Of a stretch of 64,000 nt of DNA, positions 28,424 through 39,239 are shown piece by piece. The position numbers and the translations under genes are program-made. Numbering within the stretch: the stretch's first letter is position 1; each line of letters starts with the position of its first letter. The stretch lies in the NCBI RefSeq assembly GCF_000720185.1, contig NZ_JOIY01000038.1:12131-76130 (forward strand). Direction: 5' to 3'. The notes beneath the pieces are model-generated. The model worked only from the letters and a program-made list of their open reading frames with translations. It searched no databases and had not been told where the DNA came from. Source of the DNA: Streptomyces sp. NRRL S-340. Its GTDB lineage: Bacteria; Actinomycetota; Actinomycetes; Streptomycetales; Streptomycetaceae.

Positions 28424-30253
28424 TCAGCGGCCCACCGCGTACCCCTGCATCCCGCGCGGGTTCGCCGCCGCCGACAGGACCCCGGTGCGCGGGTCCCGGG
28501 CGACCGCGCACAGGCGGCCCTCGGACCAGGCGTCGCCGACCGTCACGTCATGGCCGCGGCGGCGCAGCCCGGCGACGACCTCCGGGTCGGTGCGGGACTC
28601 CACGGTGACGGAGCCGGGGCGCATGCCGCGCGGGTAGAAGGATCCCGGGAAGGCGTCGGTGTGCCAGTTCGGGGCGTCGACGGCGCCCTGGAGGTCCGGG
28701 CCGCCGCGGACGGCGGAGCGCAGGGCGACCGCCAGGAAGAAGTGCACCTGCCACTGGTCCTGCTGGTCGCCGCCGGGCGTGCCGAAGGCCATGACGGGTT
28801 CGCCGTCACGCAGCGCGAGCGACGGGCTGAGGGTGGTGCGCGGGCGGCGGCCGGGGGTCAGCGTGTTCGGCAGGCCCTCCTCCAGCCAGGTCATCTGCAG
28901 CCGGGTGCCGAGCGGGAACCCGAGTCCGGGCACGACGGGGTTGGACTGGAGCCAGCCGCCGCTGGGCGTGGCGGCGACCATGTTTCCCCAGCGGTCGACG
29001 ACGTCGAGGTGGCAGGTGTCGCCGCGGGTGGCGCCGTCGGCGCGGACCGCGGGCTCGCCGGGCACGGCTGACGTGGTCGGCTTGGCGACCGTCGGCTCGC
29101 CGACGCCCAGGGCGTCGTAGTCGCCCTCGTCCGCGGCGATCCGGTGCGCGTGCGCGCTCAGCCGCGGGGCACGCCCGCCGGGACTGCCCGGGCGGAGGTC
29201 GTAGGAGGCCTCGTCGCCGATCAGTGCGCGCCGCCCTGCGTTGTACCGCGCGGAGAGCAGGTCGGTGAGCGGTACGCCGGCCGCGTCCCCGTACCAGGCC
29301 TCGCGGTCGGCCATGGCGAGCTTGCAGCCCTCGACCAGCAGATGGACGTAGTCCGCGGACCCGTAGGGGGGCAGTTCGGGCGGGAGCAGGGCGAGTTGCT
29401 GGAGGAAGGCCGGTCCCTGGCTCCAGGGGCCCGCCTTGCACAGGGTCCAGCCGTTCCAGTCGTAGGTCACCGGTTCTTCGTAGGACGCGGACCAGCCTGC
29501 GAGGTCGGCGGCGGTGAGGGTCCCGGTGTGGTGCTCGCCGCTGGTGTCCAGCGTGGGCCGCCGGGCCTGGCGCACCAGTGCCTCGGCGATGAAGCCGCAC
29601 CGCCACACCTCGCGCGCGGCGTCGATCCGTGCCTCCCGGTCGCCGGCCCCCGCCGTCTCGGCGAGCAGCCGCTTCCAGGTGGCGGCAAGGCCGGGGTTGC
29701 GCAGCAGTTCGCCGGGCCGGGGCGCCCGGCCGCCGGGCAGGTACACCTCGGCCGACGAGGTCCACTCGGTCTCGAACAGTTCCCGTACGGTCTCCACGGT
29801 CGCCCCGACGCGTTCCACGGGCGCGTGGCCGTGCTCGGCGTACCCGATGGCGTACCGCAGGACCTCGTCGAGGCTCTTGGTGCCGTGATCGCGCAGCAGC
29901 AGCATCCACGCGTCGAAGGCGCCCGGGACGGCGGCGGCGAGCGGTCCGGTGCCCGGCACGAGGTCGAGGCCGAGCCCCCGGTAGTGCGCGGCCGTGGCCC
30001 CGGCCGGCGCCACCCCCTGCCCGCACAGCACCCGTACCTCGCCGCCGGCCGGTGCGAGCAGGATCGGGACCTCGCCGGCCGGCCCGTTCAGGTGCGGCTC
30101 CACGACGTGCAGCACGAACGCGCCGGCGACGGCCGCGTCGTAGGCGTTGCCGCCGCCCTCCAGTACGGCCATCGCCGACTGGGAGGCCAGCCAGTGGGTG
30201 GAGGACACCATTCCGAAGGTGCCCTGGAGGGTGGGGCGCGTCGTGAAGCGCAT
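28424..30253 (-). CDS. Gamma-glutamyltransferase family protein, no signal peptide
   Basis: A 609-residue Ntn-hydrolase of the gamma-glutamyltransferase family. The N-terminus MRFTTRPTLQGTFGMVSSTHWLASQSAM contains the GMVSS(x)HxLAS block typical of the family and no export signal. Autocleavage is expected at the Thr in RGDTCHLDVVDRWGNMVAATPSGG; the Cys after the Thr is unusual, as TTH or TSH is more common. The C-terminal lobe has FGTPGGDQQDQWQVHF and TVGDAWSEGRLCAV. Cephalosporin-acylase-like and cytosolic relatives exist, so the substrate is uncertain. Start 30253 gives the conserved N-terminus. A second, exported paralogue lies at 48858-50669. Confidence 0.87.
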   Translation of the reverse strand: MRFTTRPTLQGTFGMVSSTHWLASQSAMAVLEGGGNAYDAAVAGAFVLHVVEPHLNGPAGEVPILLAPAGGEVRVLCGQGVAPAGATAAHYRGLGLDLVPGTGPLAAAVPGAFDAWMLLLRDHGTKSLDEVLRYAIGYAEHGHAPVERVGATVETVRELFETEWTSSAEVYLPGGRAPRPGELLRNPGLAATWKRLLAETAGAGDREARIDAAREVWRCGFIAEALVRQARRPTLDTSGEHHTGTLTAADLAGWSASYEEPVTYDWNGWTLCKAGPWSQGPAFLQQLALLPPELPPYGSADYVHLLVEGCKLAMADREAWYGDAAGVPLTDLLSARYNAGRRALIGDEASYDLRPGSPGGRAPRLSAHAHRIAADEGDYDALGVGEPTVAKPTTSAVPGEPAVRADGATRGDTCHLDVVDRWGNMVAATPSGGWLQSNPVVPGLGFPLGTRLQMTWLEEGLPNTLTPGRRPRTTLSPSLALRDGEPVMAFGTPGGDQQDQWQVHFFLAVALRSAVRGGPDLQGAVDAPNWHTDAFPGSFYPRGMRPGSVTVESRTDPEVVAGLRRRGHDVTVGDAWSEGRLCAVARDPRTGVLSAAANPRGMQGYAVGR

Positions 30254-30449
30254 CTCTGACCTGACCTCGCTGTCGTGTACGTCGGTGGACCGGGCGAAGC
30301 CGCGTCGCGTTCCCCGCCTGCCCGCGATGCTCCCCGCACGCGCGCCCCGGGACACCCGTGGAGGACACCGGCCTCGCGGGGGCGCGGGTGATCGAGGCCC
30401 GGGTTCCGCCCTGTCCCCCGTGAGAGCTACGTGCAGGTGTCCACCGTGA

Positions 30450-30482
30450 GGTGACGATTCCTGATCACCGTTTCCCTAGCGT
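30450..30482 (+). promoter_or_regulatory. Possible promoter/operator of the protease-two-component operon
   Basis: An inverted repeat GGTGA-N10-TCACC (30450-30469) lies just before a TAGCGT hexamer (30477-30482) that fits a -10 element. The -35 element is weak. The site is about 75 bases upstream of the CPBP gene and could bind the NarL-type regulator encoded in the same operon. The rest of the 302-bp gap (30254-30555) shows nothing else. Confidence 0.3.
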
Positions 30483-30555
30483 TCGGTGCAGCCGCGGAGC
30501 CCTTGCCGCGGACCGGACGAGGTACCGGAGACGGGACCCGCGAGAAAGAGTCGTC

Positions 30556-31389
30556 ATGAAACTGGTGTGGCAGATCCTGGCCGTGGTGGCGGTCAGTGCG
30601 ATCGGCGGTCAGATCGTCAGCGCGGTACAGGGCAACCCGTGGCTCTCCCTGCTCCTGGGCGGCCTGGCGGCCGTGCTGTCGCTGCTGGTCTACCGGTGGG
30701 TCGTGGGGCGCACCGAAGGGCGCCCGGTCACGGAGCTGGCCCGGCAGGGGGCGCGGGGGGCGCTGCTGCGGGGCCTGGTCATCGGCGTCGTGTGGTTCGG
30801 GTGCGTCATCGCGAACCTCTACTTCCTCGGGGACTACAAGGTCCACGGCTTCGGCTCGCTGACCGGCGCGGTGGCGCTGATCGGCTTCATGGCCGGTGCC
30901 GCCGTCACGGAGGAACTGATGTTCCGCGGCCTGCTCTTCCGGCTCGTGGAGCGGGGAACGGGCACGTACATCGCGCTCGTGCTGTCCGGTGTGGTGTTCG
31001 GCGCGAGCCACCTGCTCAACAAGGACGCCACCGTACTGGGTGCCGTCGCCATCGCGATCGAGGCCGGTGGCACGCTCGCCGCCGCCTACATCGCCACCCG
31101 CTCGCTGTGGCTGCCGATCGGCCTGCACTTCGGCTGGAACTTCGCCGAGTCCGGCATCTTCGGCACCGAGGTCTCCGGCAACGGCGCCACCCACGGACTG
31201 CTGGACGCCTCTACGTCGGGCAGCAAGCTGATCACGGGCGGCGAGTTCGGTCCGGAGGCCAGTGTGTACTCGGTGGTGTTCGGTGCGCTGGTGACGATCG
31301 CCTTCCTGTGGCTGGCCCACCGGCGCGGCACCGTCGTCCCCCGCCGGCGGACCGAGCGCGTCGACGCCCTGGTTACACTCGCCCGGTGA
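30556..31389 (+). CDS. CPBP family intramembrane glutamic endopeptidase (Abi/CAAX protease-like)
   Basis: A 277-residue polytopic membrane protein with about eight hydrophobic helices and the three CPBP motifs: EExxxR (E119, E120, R124 in TEELMFRG), FxxxH (FGASH, His152) and HxxxN/B (HFGWNF, His191 and Asn195). Such proteins are Rce1-like intramembrane proteases, used in peptide processing, self-immunity or signal-protein cleavage. The stop overlaps the ATG of the histidine kinase by one base, so it belongs to a three-gene signalling operon. In this arrangement the protease may process a component sensed by the kinase; this is inference. Confidence 0.9.
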   Translation: MKLVWQILAVVAVSAIGGQIVSAVQGNPWLSLLLGGLAAVLSLLVYRWVVGRTEGRPVTELARQGARGALLRGLVIGVVWFGCVIANLYFLGDYKVHGFGSLTGAVALIGFMAGAAVTEELMFRGLLFRLVERGTGTYIALVLSGVVFGASHLLNKDATVLGAVAIAIEAGGTLAAAYIATRSLWLPIGLHFGWNFAESGIFGTEVSGNGATHGLLDASTSGSKLITGGEFGPEASVYSVVFGALVTIAFLWLAHRRGTVVPRRRTERVDALVTLAR

Positions 31390-32603
31390 TGAGCCTTCAG
31401 GGGGCCCGCCAGGCATGGCACCGGCTCGACGTCACGGTCCGCGACCTCCCGCTCGGGATCCTGTTCCTGCTCGCGTCGTTCCTGCCGGGACTGCGCGGGC
31501 ACGGCACGGAGGTCGGGGACCTGCCGACCCGTCCCTTCGACGCACTCGCCGTCGTCGCCCTCGCGCTCGAATGCCTGCCGCTCACGGTGCGCCGGCGGTG
31601 GCCGGCCGTCTGCCTGGCCCTGGTGGCGGGCGGTTTCGCCCTCGACCAGCTGCGCGGCTACCACTCGAGTGCCGGCGCCACCCTGCCCCTCGTGCTGATC
31701 AGCGCGGGCTCCCATCTGGAACACCGCAGGCGCACCACCGCGGTCCTCCTCTCCGTGGCGTACGTGCCGCTGGCGGTCGCGCTGTCCCGGCTCGGTTCGG
31801 GGAGCGAGACGCCCGACGAGTTCGTGACGTTCTACCTGGTGCTGGCGCTGGCCTGGGGCGCCGGGACGTGGCTGCGGTCCACCCGGCTCGCCGAGGCCGA
31901 ACGCCGCGAGCGCGTCGCGGAGCAGACCCGCGTCGCCGAACGCGCCCGGATCGCGCGGGAGTTGCACGACGTGGTCACCCACCACGTCACCGCGATGGTC
32001 GTGCAGGCCGAGGCCGCGCGCTACCTGACGGCCGCGCCCGAGCGGCTGGAGCAGTCCCTGACGGCCGTCAGCGACACCGGCCGCCGTGCCCTCACCGACC
32101 TGCGCCACCTGCTCGACCTGCTCAACCCCGGCCCGGGCCCGGACCACGGCGCCGGCGAGGGCGTCGAGCGCGGTACCGGGGCCGGCACGGCAGCGGCCAA
32201 GGAGCCCAGGACCCCGGCCGTCGGCAGGGTCCTCACGCTCGTCGAGCAGACCCGCCGGGCCGGGCAGCCCGTGGACTTCACCGAGGAGGGCACACCCCCG
32301 GCGTCGACCGGGAGCGCCGACCTCGTCGCCTACCGGGTGGTGCAGGAAGCGCTGACCAACGCCCTCAAGTACGCTCACGGCAGCCGGACTTCCGTCCAGG
32401 TGCGGCACGGCGAAAGGGAGATCACCGTGGAGGTCAGCACGGACGGGACCGGTTCGCGCACCCCTGCCGCGCTCGGCGGCGGCCGGGGCCTGGCCGGCCT
32501 GCGCGAACGCGTCGGCGTCCTGGGCGGCGACTTCAGCGCCGGCGGCGGAGCGGACGGCGGCTTCACCGTGCGGGCGCGCATCCCCGCCGGCAGGACCTCG
32601 TGA
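31389..32603 (+). CDS. Two-component sensor histidine kinase (NarL/DesK-type, HisKA_3)
   Basis: A 404-residue membrane kinase. Four or five hydrophobic helices (about 20-165) form a sensor without a large extracellular loop. A short coiled linker (AEAERRERVAEQTRVAERARIARE) follows, then the phospho-acceptor His193 in ARELHDVVTHHVTAM and an HATPase domain with the N-box VVQEALTNALKYAHG and the G-box GGGRGLAGLRERV. The extended linker around residues 230-265 is Gly/Glu-rich. The cognate response regulator begins within its last codons. The overlap with the CPBP gene indicates coupled translation. Confidence 0.92.
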   Translation: MSLQGARQAWHRLDVTVRDLPLGILFLLASFLPGLRGHGTEVGDLPTRPFDALAVVALALECLPLTVRRRWPAVCLALVAGGFALDQLRGYHSSAGATLPLVLISAGSHLEHRRRTTAVLLSVAYVPLAVALSRLGSGSETPDEFVTFYLVLALAWGAGTWLRSTRLAEAERRERVAEQTRVAERARIARELHDVVTHHVTAMVVQAEAARYLTAAPERLEQSLTAVSDTGRRALTDLRHLLDLLNPGPGPDHGAGEGVERGTGAGTAAAKEPRTPAVGRVLTLVEQTRRAGQPVDFTEEGTPPASTGSADLVAYRVVQEALTNALKYAHGSRTSVQVRHGEREITVEVSTDGTGSRTPAALGGGRGLAGLRERVGVLGGDFSAGGGADGGFTVRARIPAGRTS

Positions 32604-33259
32604 GCGCACCGATCCGGGTCCTGGTCTGCGACGACCAGATGCTGGTCCGCACCGGCCTGGTCACTATCATCGGCGCCCAGCCCGACATGGAGGTGGCGGG
32701 CGAGTGCGCGGACGGGCGCACCGGGGTCGAACTCGCCCGCGCGGTGAGGCCGGACGTCGTCGTGATGGACATCCGCATGCCCGTCCTCGACGGCCTGGAA
32801 GCCACCCGCCTGCTGGCCGGCGCCGGGGTGGCCCACCCCGTGAAGGTCCTCGTGGTGACCACGTTCAACCTGGACGAGTACGTCTACGAGGCACTGCGGG
32901 CCGGCGCCAGCGGCTTCCTCCTCAAGGACGCCCCGCCGGACCGGCTGCTGCACGGCATCCGGACCGTGGCCACCGGCGCGGCCCTGCTGGACCCCGACGT
33001 GACCCGCAGGCTCGTGGGGCGGTACGCCGCCCGCATCCGGCCCGCCGAGAGCACCACTCCCGACATCCCGCTCACCCCCCGCGAACTGGAGGTGCTGCGC
33101 CTCATCGCGGACGGCCTGTCCAACAGCGAGATCGCCGCGGTACTCGTCATCAGCCAGGAGACGGTCAAGACCTTCGTCTCCCGCATCCTCGCCAAACTCC
33201 AGCTCCGCGACCGCGTCCAAGCCGTCGTCTACGCCTACCGGCACGGCCTGGCGACCTGA
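32600..33259 (+). CDS. NarL/FixJ-family response regulator
   Basis: A 219-residue regulator with an N-terminal receiver (acid pocket D11/D12, phospho-acceptor Asp57 in VVMDIRMP, Lys in FLLKDAPP) and a C-terminal LuxR-type helix-turn-helix (LTPRELEVLRLIADGLSNSEIAAVLVISQETVKTFVSRILAKLQLRDR). The GTG start overlaps the kinase stop (GTGA), which makes the pair clearly cognate. A direct target could be the operon's own promoter, where an inverted repeat is seen at 30450-30469. Confidence 0.93.
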   Translation: MSAPIRVLVCDDQMLVRTGLVTIIGAQPDMEVAGECADGRTGVELARAVRPDVVVMDIRMPVLDGLEATRLLAGAGVAHPVKVLVVTTFNLDEYVYEALRAGASGFLLKDAPPDRLLHGIRTVATGAALLDPDVTRRLVGRYAARIRPAESTTPDIPLTPRELEVLRLIADGLSNSEIAAVLVISQETVKTFVSRILAKLQLRDRVQAVVYAYRHGLAT

Positions 33260-33391
33260 CCCGGGCGCCCTGACCTGGTCCGGCTCACGGGCCGCCCCCG
33301 CACGAGCGCCCCGCCTCACAGCCCGTTCCGGGCCGGGCCCCGTCTCACGCCTCGCGCGTGCCTCACGCGCCGCTCGCGGCCAGACCCCGCC

Positions 33392-34348
33392 TCACGACCC
33401 GTTGCGCACGATGGCGCGGGCGTTGCGCGCGGCGGCGCGGTTGCGCTCGCGGATCCGGTCCAGCTCCGCGCGGTGCCCGGCGATGACGCGCCGCTGCGCG
33501 CGGACGTCGGCGGCGTGCACCGCGGGGACGTAGCCCGTGCGCAGTTTGCAGCGGGCGTCGGCGACCGCGGTCCGCTTCTCCGGGTCCGAGGGCTCGTCCG
33601 GGGCGCGGCCGTCGCCCAGCAGACGCCGCCTCAGCTCCTCCTCCAGGCGGTCGTCGCCCTTCTGCGCGTCCTGCGGCGTGGCGTAGTGGTAGCCCGCCCG
33701 GCTCATGCAGGCCGACCACGTCCGGTCGGCGTGCTTCCAGGCCGGGTCCTCCCGCGCCTGGCGCCGGCTCTCGGAGAGCAGGGTCAAGAACGGGTCCGGT
33801 GCGGCACGGCGGTCGGTGCCGTAGATGCGCCGGTCGGCCTGGCCCAGGCAGCCCTGGGCCGGGATCCGGTGGCCGTGGACGCTCGTCGGGTCGTCGCCGA
33901 AGCCGGCGCCGGTGAGCGCCAGGTACTCGGGAAGCGTCCACTTCCTGTCCGGTGCGGCGTGCTCGTACGCGGCGGCCGGGCCCCGGTAGCCGTGGGCCGC
34001 GGCCTCCTCGGGGTCCTGGACCCCGTAGCGGTGGGCGGCGTCGGAGACGATCACCAGCGCGAAGATCTTCGTCCCGTCGGCCGGGCGCCGCGGCCACGCC
34101 GGCGGCCGGGCGGGGTCCAGGCCGCGCAGACTGCCGAACCCGAGGCCGCGCATGCACCGTGCGGCGAGGGTCCAGCGGGCGGTGTTCACGGTGCGCGTCT
34201 CGGCGGGGGTCATGTCGTAGGCGTCCAGCGGCTGGGAGCCGGCGGCCGCGGACCCGGTGGCCGGGGCCCGGGTGCCGGACTGGTCACCGCCCGCCGAGAG
34301 CCCGAGGCAGGCGGTGAGGATCAGGGCGAGGGGGGTGGCTCTGCGCAT
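33392..34348 (-). CDS. Putative lipoprotein of unknown function
   Basis: A 318-residue protein with a short signal peptide (MRRATPLALILTAC) ending in a lipobox LTAC, so Cys14 would be lipidated and the protein anchored outside the membrane. The mature part has no recognised domain. It is rich in Arg, Ala and Asp, carries several further cysteines (in ARCMRG, QGCLGQ, SACMSR and DARCKL) that could form disulfides, and ends in an Arg-rich helix (RERNRAAARNARAIVRN). Similar lipoproteins of unknown role are common in Streptomyces. It converges on the two-component operon. Confidence 0.7.
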   Translation of the reverse strand: MRRATPLALILTACLGLSAGGDQSGTRAPATGSAAAGSQPLDAYDMTPAETRTVNTARWTLAARCMRGLGFGSLRGLDPARPPAWPRRPADGTKIFALVIVSDAAHRYGVQDPEEAAAHGYRGPAAAYEHAAPDRKWTLPEYLALTGAGFGDDPTSVHGHRIPAQGCLGQADRRIYGTDRRAAPDPFLTLLSESRRQAREDPAWKHADRTWSACMSRAGYHYATPQDAQKGDDRLEEELRRRLLGDGRAPDEPSDPEKRTAVADARCKLRTGYVPAVHAADVRAQRRVIAGHRAELDRIRERNRAAARNARAIVRNGS

Positions 34349-34577
34349 CCGGTCAGCTCATCAGGGGCGGTCCGGCGGGACTGTGATGGAAGCCATACTT
34401 CCGGGTCACAGGCGCATCACGGGTACGCGTCACCGGGATGCGCCCCGAGGACGCGTCACCGGTGCGCGTGACCGGCGGGCAGCACGGTGTGCGTCACCGG
34501 CCCGCGGCGCGGCAGCCCGGGAACACGGCGGCCGGCCCGGGCGTTGTCCCCTGCGGCAGCAAGGGAGGCCCGGGAAA

Positions 34578-35642
34578 GTGCACGGTGAGTACAAGGTGCC
34601 CGGCGGCAAGCTCGTCGTCGTGGACGTGGAGTCCGAGGACGGCGTGCTGCGGCGGGTGCGCGTGGCGGGCGACTTCTTCCTGGAGCCGGACGAGGCACTC
34701 GACGCGGTCAACGGCGCGCTGGAGGGCGCCCCGGCCGACACCGACGCGGCGGGGCTCGCCGCCCGGATCGACGCGGCCCTGCCCGAGGGCACCGTCATGT
34801 ACGGGCTGACCTCGGAGGGCGTCGGGATCGCGGTGCGCCGCGCGCTGGCCCGTGCCACCGACTGGACCGACTACGACTGGCAGCTGATCCACGAGGGCCC
34901 GCAGTCTCCCGCCCTGCACATGGCGCTGGACGAGGTGCTGACCGCCGAGGTCGCCGCGGGCCGCCGCCCGCCGACCCTGCGGGTGTGGGAGTGGGCCTCC
35001 CCCGCTGTGATCATCGGCAGCTTCCAGTCGCTGCGCAACGAGGTGGACGCCGACGGCGCCGCCCGGCACGGTATCGAGGTGGTGCGCCGCATCTCCGGCG
35101 GCGGCGCGATGTTCGTCGAGCCGGGCAACACGATCACGTACTCGCTGTCGGTCCCCGAGGCGCTCGTGCAGGGACTGTCCTTCCAGGACAGCTACGCGTA
35201 TCTGGACGACTGGGTGCTGGGCGCCCTCGGCGACATGGGCATCCGCGCCTGGTACCAGCCGCTGAACGACATCGCCACCGACCAGGGCAAGATCGCGGGC
35301 GCCGCGCAGAAGCGGATCGTCGGTCCCGGCGGCGGGCCCGGCGCCGTGCTGCACCACGTGACCATGTCCTACGACATCGACGCCGACAAGATGCTCGACG
35401 TGCTGCGGATCGGGCGGGAGAAGCTGTCCGACAAGGGCACGAGGAGCGCGAAGAAGCGGGTGGACCCGCTGCGCAGGCAGACCGGCCTGGCCCGCGAGAC
35501 CGTCATCGAGCGGATGATCGAGTCCTTCGACGGGCGGTACGGGCTGACGGACGGCAAGGTCACCGGCGAGGAACTCGCCCGCGCCCGGGAACTGGCGCGC
35601 ACCAAGTTCGGCACGTCCCAGTGGACGGCGCGCGTCCCCTGA
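34578..35642 (+). CDS. lplA: Lipoate--protein ligase A family
   Basis: A 354-residue protein with two parts. The N-terminal accessory domain (about 1-100, starting VHGEYKVPGGKLVVVDVESEDG) resembles the lipoate-ligase C-terminal/accessory domain moved to the front. The catalytic LplA domain has IIGSFQSLRNEVD, VRRISGGGAMFVEPGNTITYSL (RRxSGGGAV motif), and the Lys of DQGKIAGAAQKRI. It attaches free lipoate to E2 subunits and GcvH via lipoyl-AMP. The GTG at 34578 is chosen because the accessory domain begins there and GGGAGG lies upstream. Confidence 0.88.
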   Translation: MHGEYKVPGGKLVVVDVESEDGVLRRVRVAGDFFLEPDEALDAVNGALEGAPADTDAAGLAARIDAALPEGTVMYGLTSEGVGIAVRRALARATDWTDYDWQLIHEGPQSPALHMALDEVLTAEVAAGRRPPTLRVWEWASPAVIIGSFQSLRNEVDADGAARHGIEVVRRISGGGAMFVEPGNTITYSLSVPEALVQGLSFQDSYAYLDDWVLGALGDMGIRAWYQPLNDIATDQGKIAGAAQKRIVGPGGGPGAVLHHVTMSYDIDADKMLDVLRIGREKLSDKGTRSAKKRVDPLRRQTGLARETVIERMIESFDGRYGLTDGKVTGEELARARELARTKFGTSQWTARVP

Positions 35643-35814
35643 CGACCCCCGCCCCCTCGCGTCCTCCGCGCGCCCGGCCGGCGCCGGCCGCGTGAGCGCG
35701 CGAGCACGGAGCGAGTTGGCACTTCCGCCGCACAGGCGGGCGTGTGACACTGTCGTCCCGTCCACACTGCGGACGGCCCCCGCATCGTCCGTTCCCCCAC
35801 ACGAGAAGTGTGCC

Positions 35815-36540
35815 GTGCGTGATCTTCCCCTGCCGCTCGCACTCACCGCGCGGCTCAGCCCGGTCGTCGTAATCGCCTGTGCGGGCTGGGCGTTGACGTC
35901 CGGCCCGTTCGCCGCCCCGTCCGCCGACGGGCACGGCGCGGCCGGGCAGGGGGCCGGCGGCACCGGCACCCGGTCGGCCTCGTCGAACGGTTCGCCCCAG
36001 GTCCCCGGAGCGTCCTCGGCGTCGGCCGCGGCCGACCGGCCCAAGACCTACACGTCGGCCCCGGCGCCCTGCACCGCCGTCTCCACGAAGACCGTCACCG
36101 CGCTGGTGCCCGGTGCGAAGACGGCGGGCAAGGAGATCGCGTCGACGGACGAGAGCGTGCGCCGCACCTGTTCGTGGAACGCGCTCAAGGGCTACGACTA
36201 CCGCTGGCTCGACGTGTCCTTCGAGGTGATGCGGTCCAACGAGGCGGCCACCACCGCCTACCAGCAGCGCACGGGCGAGAAGAGCGGCGGCGGAGCGGTC
36301 CCGGGCCTCGGGGACGCCGCGTACTCGGTGGTGAACCTCACCACCGAGGACAAGCAGCAGACCCGGGAGGGCGTGGTGCTGGTCCGGGCCGCCAACGCGC
36401 TGGTGGTGGTGACGTACAACGGCAGCGACTTCGAGACGAAGAAGGCGCCCGCCACGGACGGGATCAACAAGGGCGCGATCAAGGCCGCCAGGGAGGCGGT
36501 GGCGGCGCTGGTGAACAGCGGGGGCGGCCAGGGGAACTGA
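35815..36540 (+). CDS. Putative lipoprotein, DUF3558-like domain
   Basis: A 241-residue exported protein. The N-terminal hydrophobic stretch LALTARLSPVVVIAC ends in a VIAC lipobox. A Ser/Gly/Ala linker follows, then a domain with CTAVSTKTVTALVPGA and CSWNALKGYDYRWLDVSFEVM, in which two cysteines and the alternating strands resemble the DUF3558 family of actinobacterial lipoproteins. The function is unknown. The GTG start at 35815 has GAGAAG six bases upstream; a longer in-frame version from 35692 would lack a signal peptide at its N-terminus. Confidence 0.65.
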   Translation: MRDLPLPLALTARLSPVVVIACAGWALTSGPFAAPSADGHGAAGQGAGGTGTRSASSNGSPQVPGASSASAAADRPKTYTSAPAPCTAVSTKTVTALVPGAKTAGKEIASTDESVRRTCSWNALKGYDYRWLDVSFEVMRSNEAATTAYQQRTGEKSGGGAVPGLGDAAYSVVNLTTEDKQQTREGVVLVRAANALVVVTYNGSDFETKKAPATDGINKGAIKAAREAVAALVNSGGGQGN

Positions 36541-36642
36541 CCGCCCCGTCCAGGTGCCCTCCCGTCCACGCCTGCGCCGGGCCGGGCCCGTCCCGCCGGA
36601 CCGCCTCCTCCGTCCGGCCCGGCCGGCTCCGTCCGCCGCGTC

Positions 36643-38172
<1,530 letters not shown>

Positions 38173-38202
38173 GGACGGCCCCAATCGAGAAGGGGTGCTC
38201 GG

Positions 38203-39228
38203 CTATCCGGGGTTGACGACGGGGATGACCTCTCGGCCGTACGCGTCGATCACGGCTTCCCGCGCGTCGTGCATGGCGTACACGGCGAACTGGTCCACGC
38301 CCAGTTCGCGCAGCGCGTTCAGCTTCTCGATGTGCTGTGCGACCGGTCCGATCACGCAGAACCGGTCGACGATCTCGTCGGGCACGAACGCGGTGTCCGG
38401 GTTGCCGCTGCGCCCGTGGTGCGCGTAGTCGTAGCCCTGGCGGGACTTGATGTAGTCGGTGAGGGCGCCGGGTACGGCGGCGGAGTGCTCGCCGTAGCGG
38501 GCGACCAGGTCGGCGACGTGGTTGCCGACCATGCCGCCGAACCACCGGCACTGCTCACGGGCGTGGGCGAGCGCCCCGGGCGAGTCGTCGGCGGTGACGT
38601 AGGCGGGTGCGGCCACGCACACCTTCACCTCGGCCGGGTCGCGTCCGGCGGCGACGGCGGCGTCCTTCACCGCCTTGACCATGTACTCGGTGAGGTACAG
38701 GTCGGCGAGCTGGAGGATGAAGCCGTCGGCCTCCTCGCCCGCCATCTTCAGGGCCTTGGGCCCGTACGCGGCCATCCAGACGGGTACTTCGGCGCCCGGG
38801 CCGACCCAGGGGAAGCGGACGACCGTGCCGCCGCCGAGGTCGGCCTCCTCTCCCCTGCCCAGCGCCCGGATGACCTTCATGGCCCCGCTGATGCGGGCCA
38901 GCGTATTGGGCTTGCGGCCGGCCACGCGCATCGCGGAGTCGCCGCGGCCGATGCCGCACACCGTGCGGTTGCCGAACATGTCGTTGAGGGTGGCGAAGGT
39001 GGAGGCGGTGACCTCCCAGGTGCGGGTGCCCGGGTTGGTGACCATCGGGCCGACGGTCAGGTGCTGCGTCCGGGCGAGGATCTGGCTGTGGATGACGAAG
39101 GGCTCCTGCCACAGCACGGCGGAGTCGAAGGTCCAGCCGTAGCGGAAGCCGTTGTGTTCGGCGCGCTGCATCAGGCTGATGACGCGCGAGGCCGGCGGGT
39201 CGGTCTGCAGGACGAGTCCGAAGTCCAT
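38203..39228 (-). CDS. LLM-class F420-dependent oxidoreductase (TIGR03842-like)
   Basis: A 341-residue TIM-barrel enzyme of the luciferase-like monooxygenase/F420 oxidoreductase superfamily. Family cues are MDFGLVLQTDPPASRVISLMQRAE, the tract LTVGPMVTNPGTRTWEVTASTFATLNDMFGNRTVCGIGRGDSAMRVAG, PVWMAAYGPKALKMAGEEADGFILQLAD and the C-terminal FAVYAMHDAREAVIDAYGREVIP. It probably uses reduced or oxidised F420 rather than FMN. It sits between dihydropyrimidinase (11 bp) and the NCS1 permease, so it belongs to the pyrimidine/hydantoin pathway. Its reaction is not established; it may stand in for dihydropyrimidine dehydrogenase or act on a ring-opening step. Confidence 0.88.
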   Translation of the reverse strand: MDFGLVLQTDPPASRVISLMQRAEHNGFRYGWTFDSAVLWQEPFVIHSQILARTQHLTVGPMVTNPGTRTWEVTASTFATLNDMFGNRTVCGIGRGDSAMRVAGRKPNTLARISGAMKVIRALGRGEEADLGGGTVVRFPWVGPGAEVPVWMAAYGPKALKMAGEEADGFILQLADLYLTEYMVKAVKDAAVAAGRDPAEVKVCVAAPAYVTADDSPGALAHAREQCRWFGGMVGNHVADLVARYGEHSAAVPGALTDYIKSRQGYDYAHHGRSGNPDTAFVPDEIVDRFCVIGPVAQHIEKLNALRELGVDQFAVYAMHDAREAVIDAYGREVIPVVNPG

Positions 39229-39239
39229 GGGCGCCGCTC

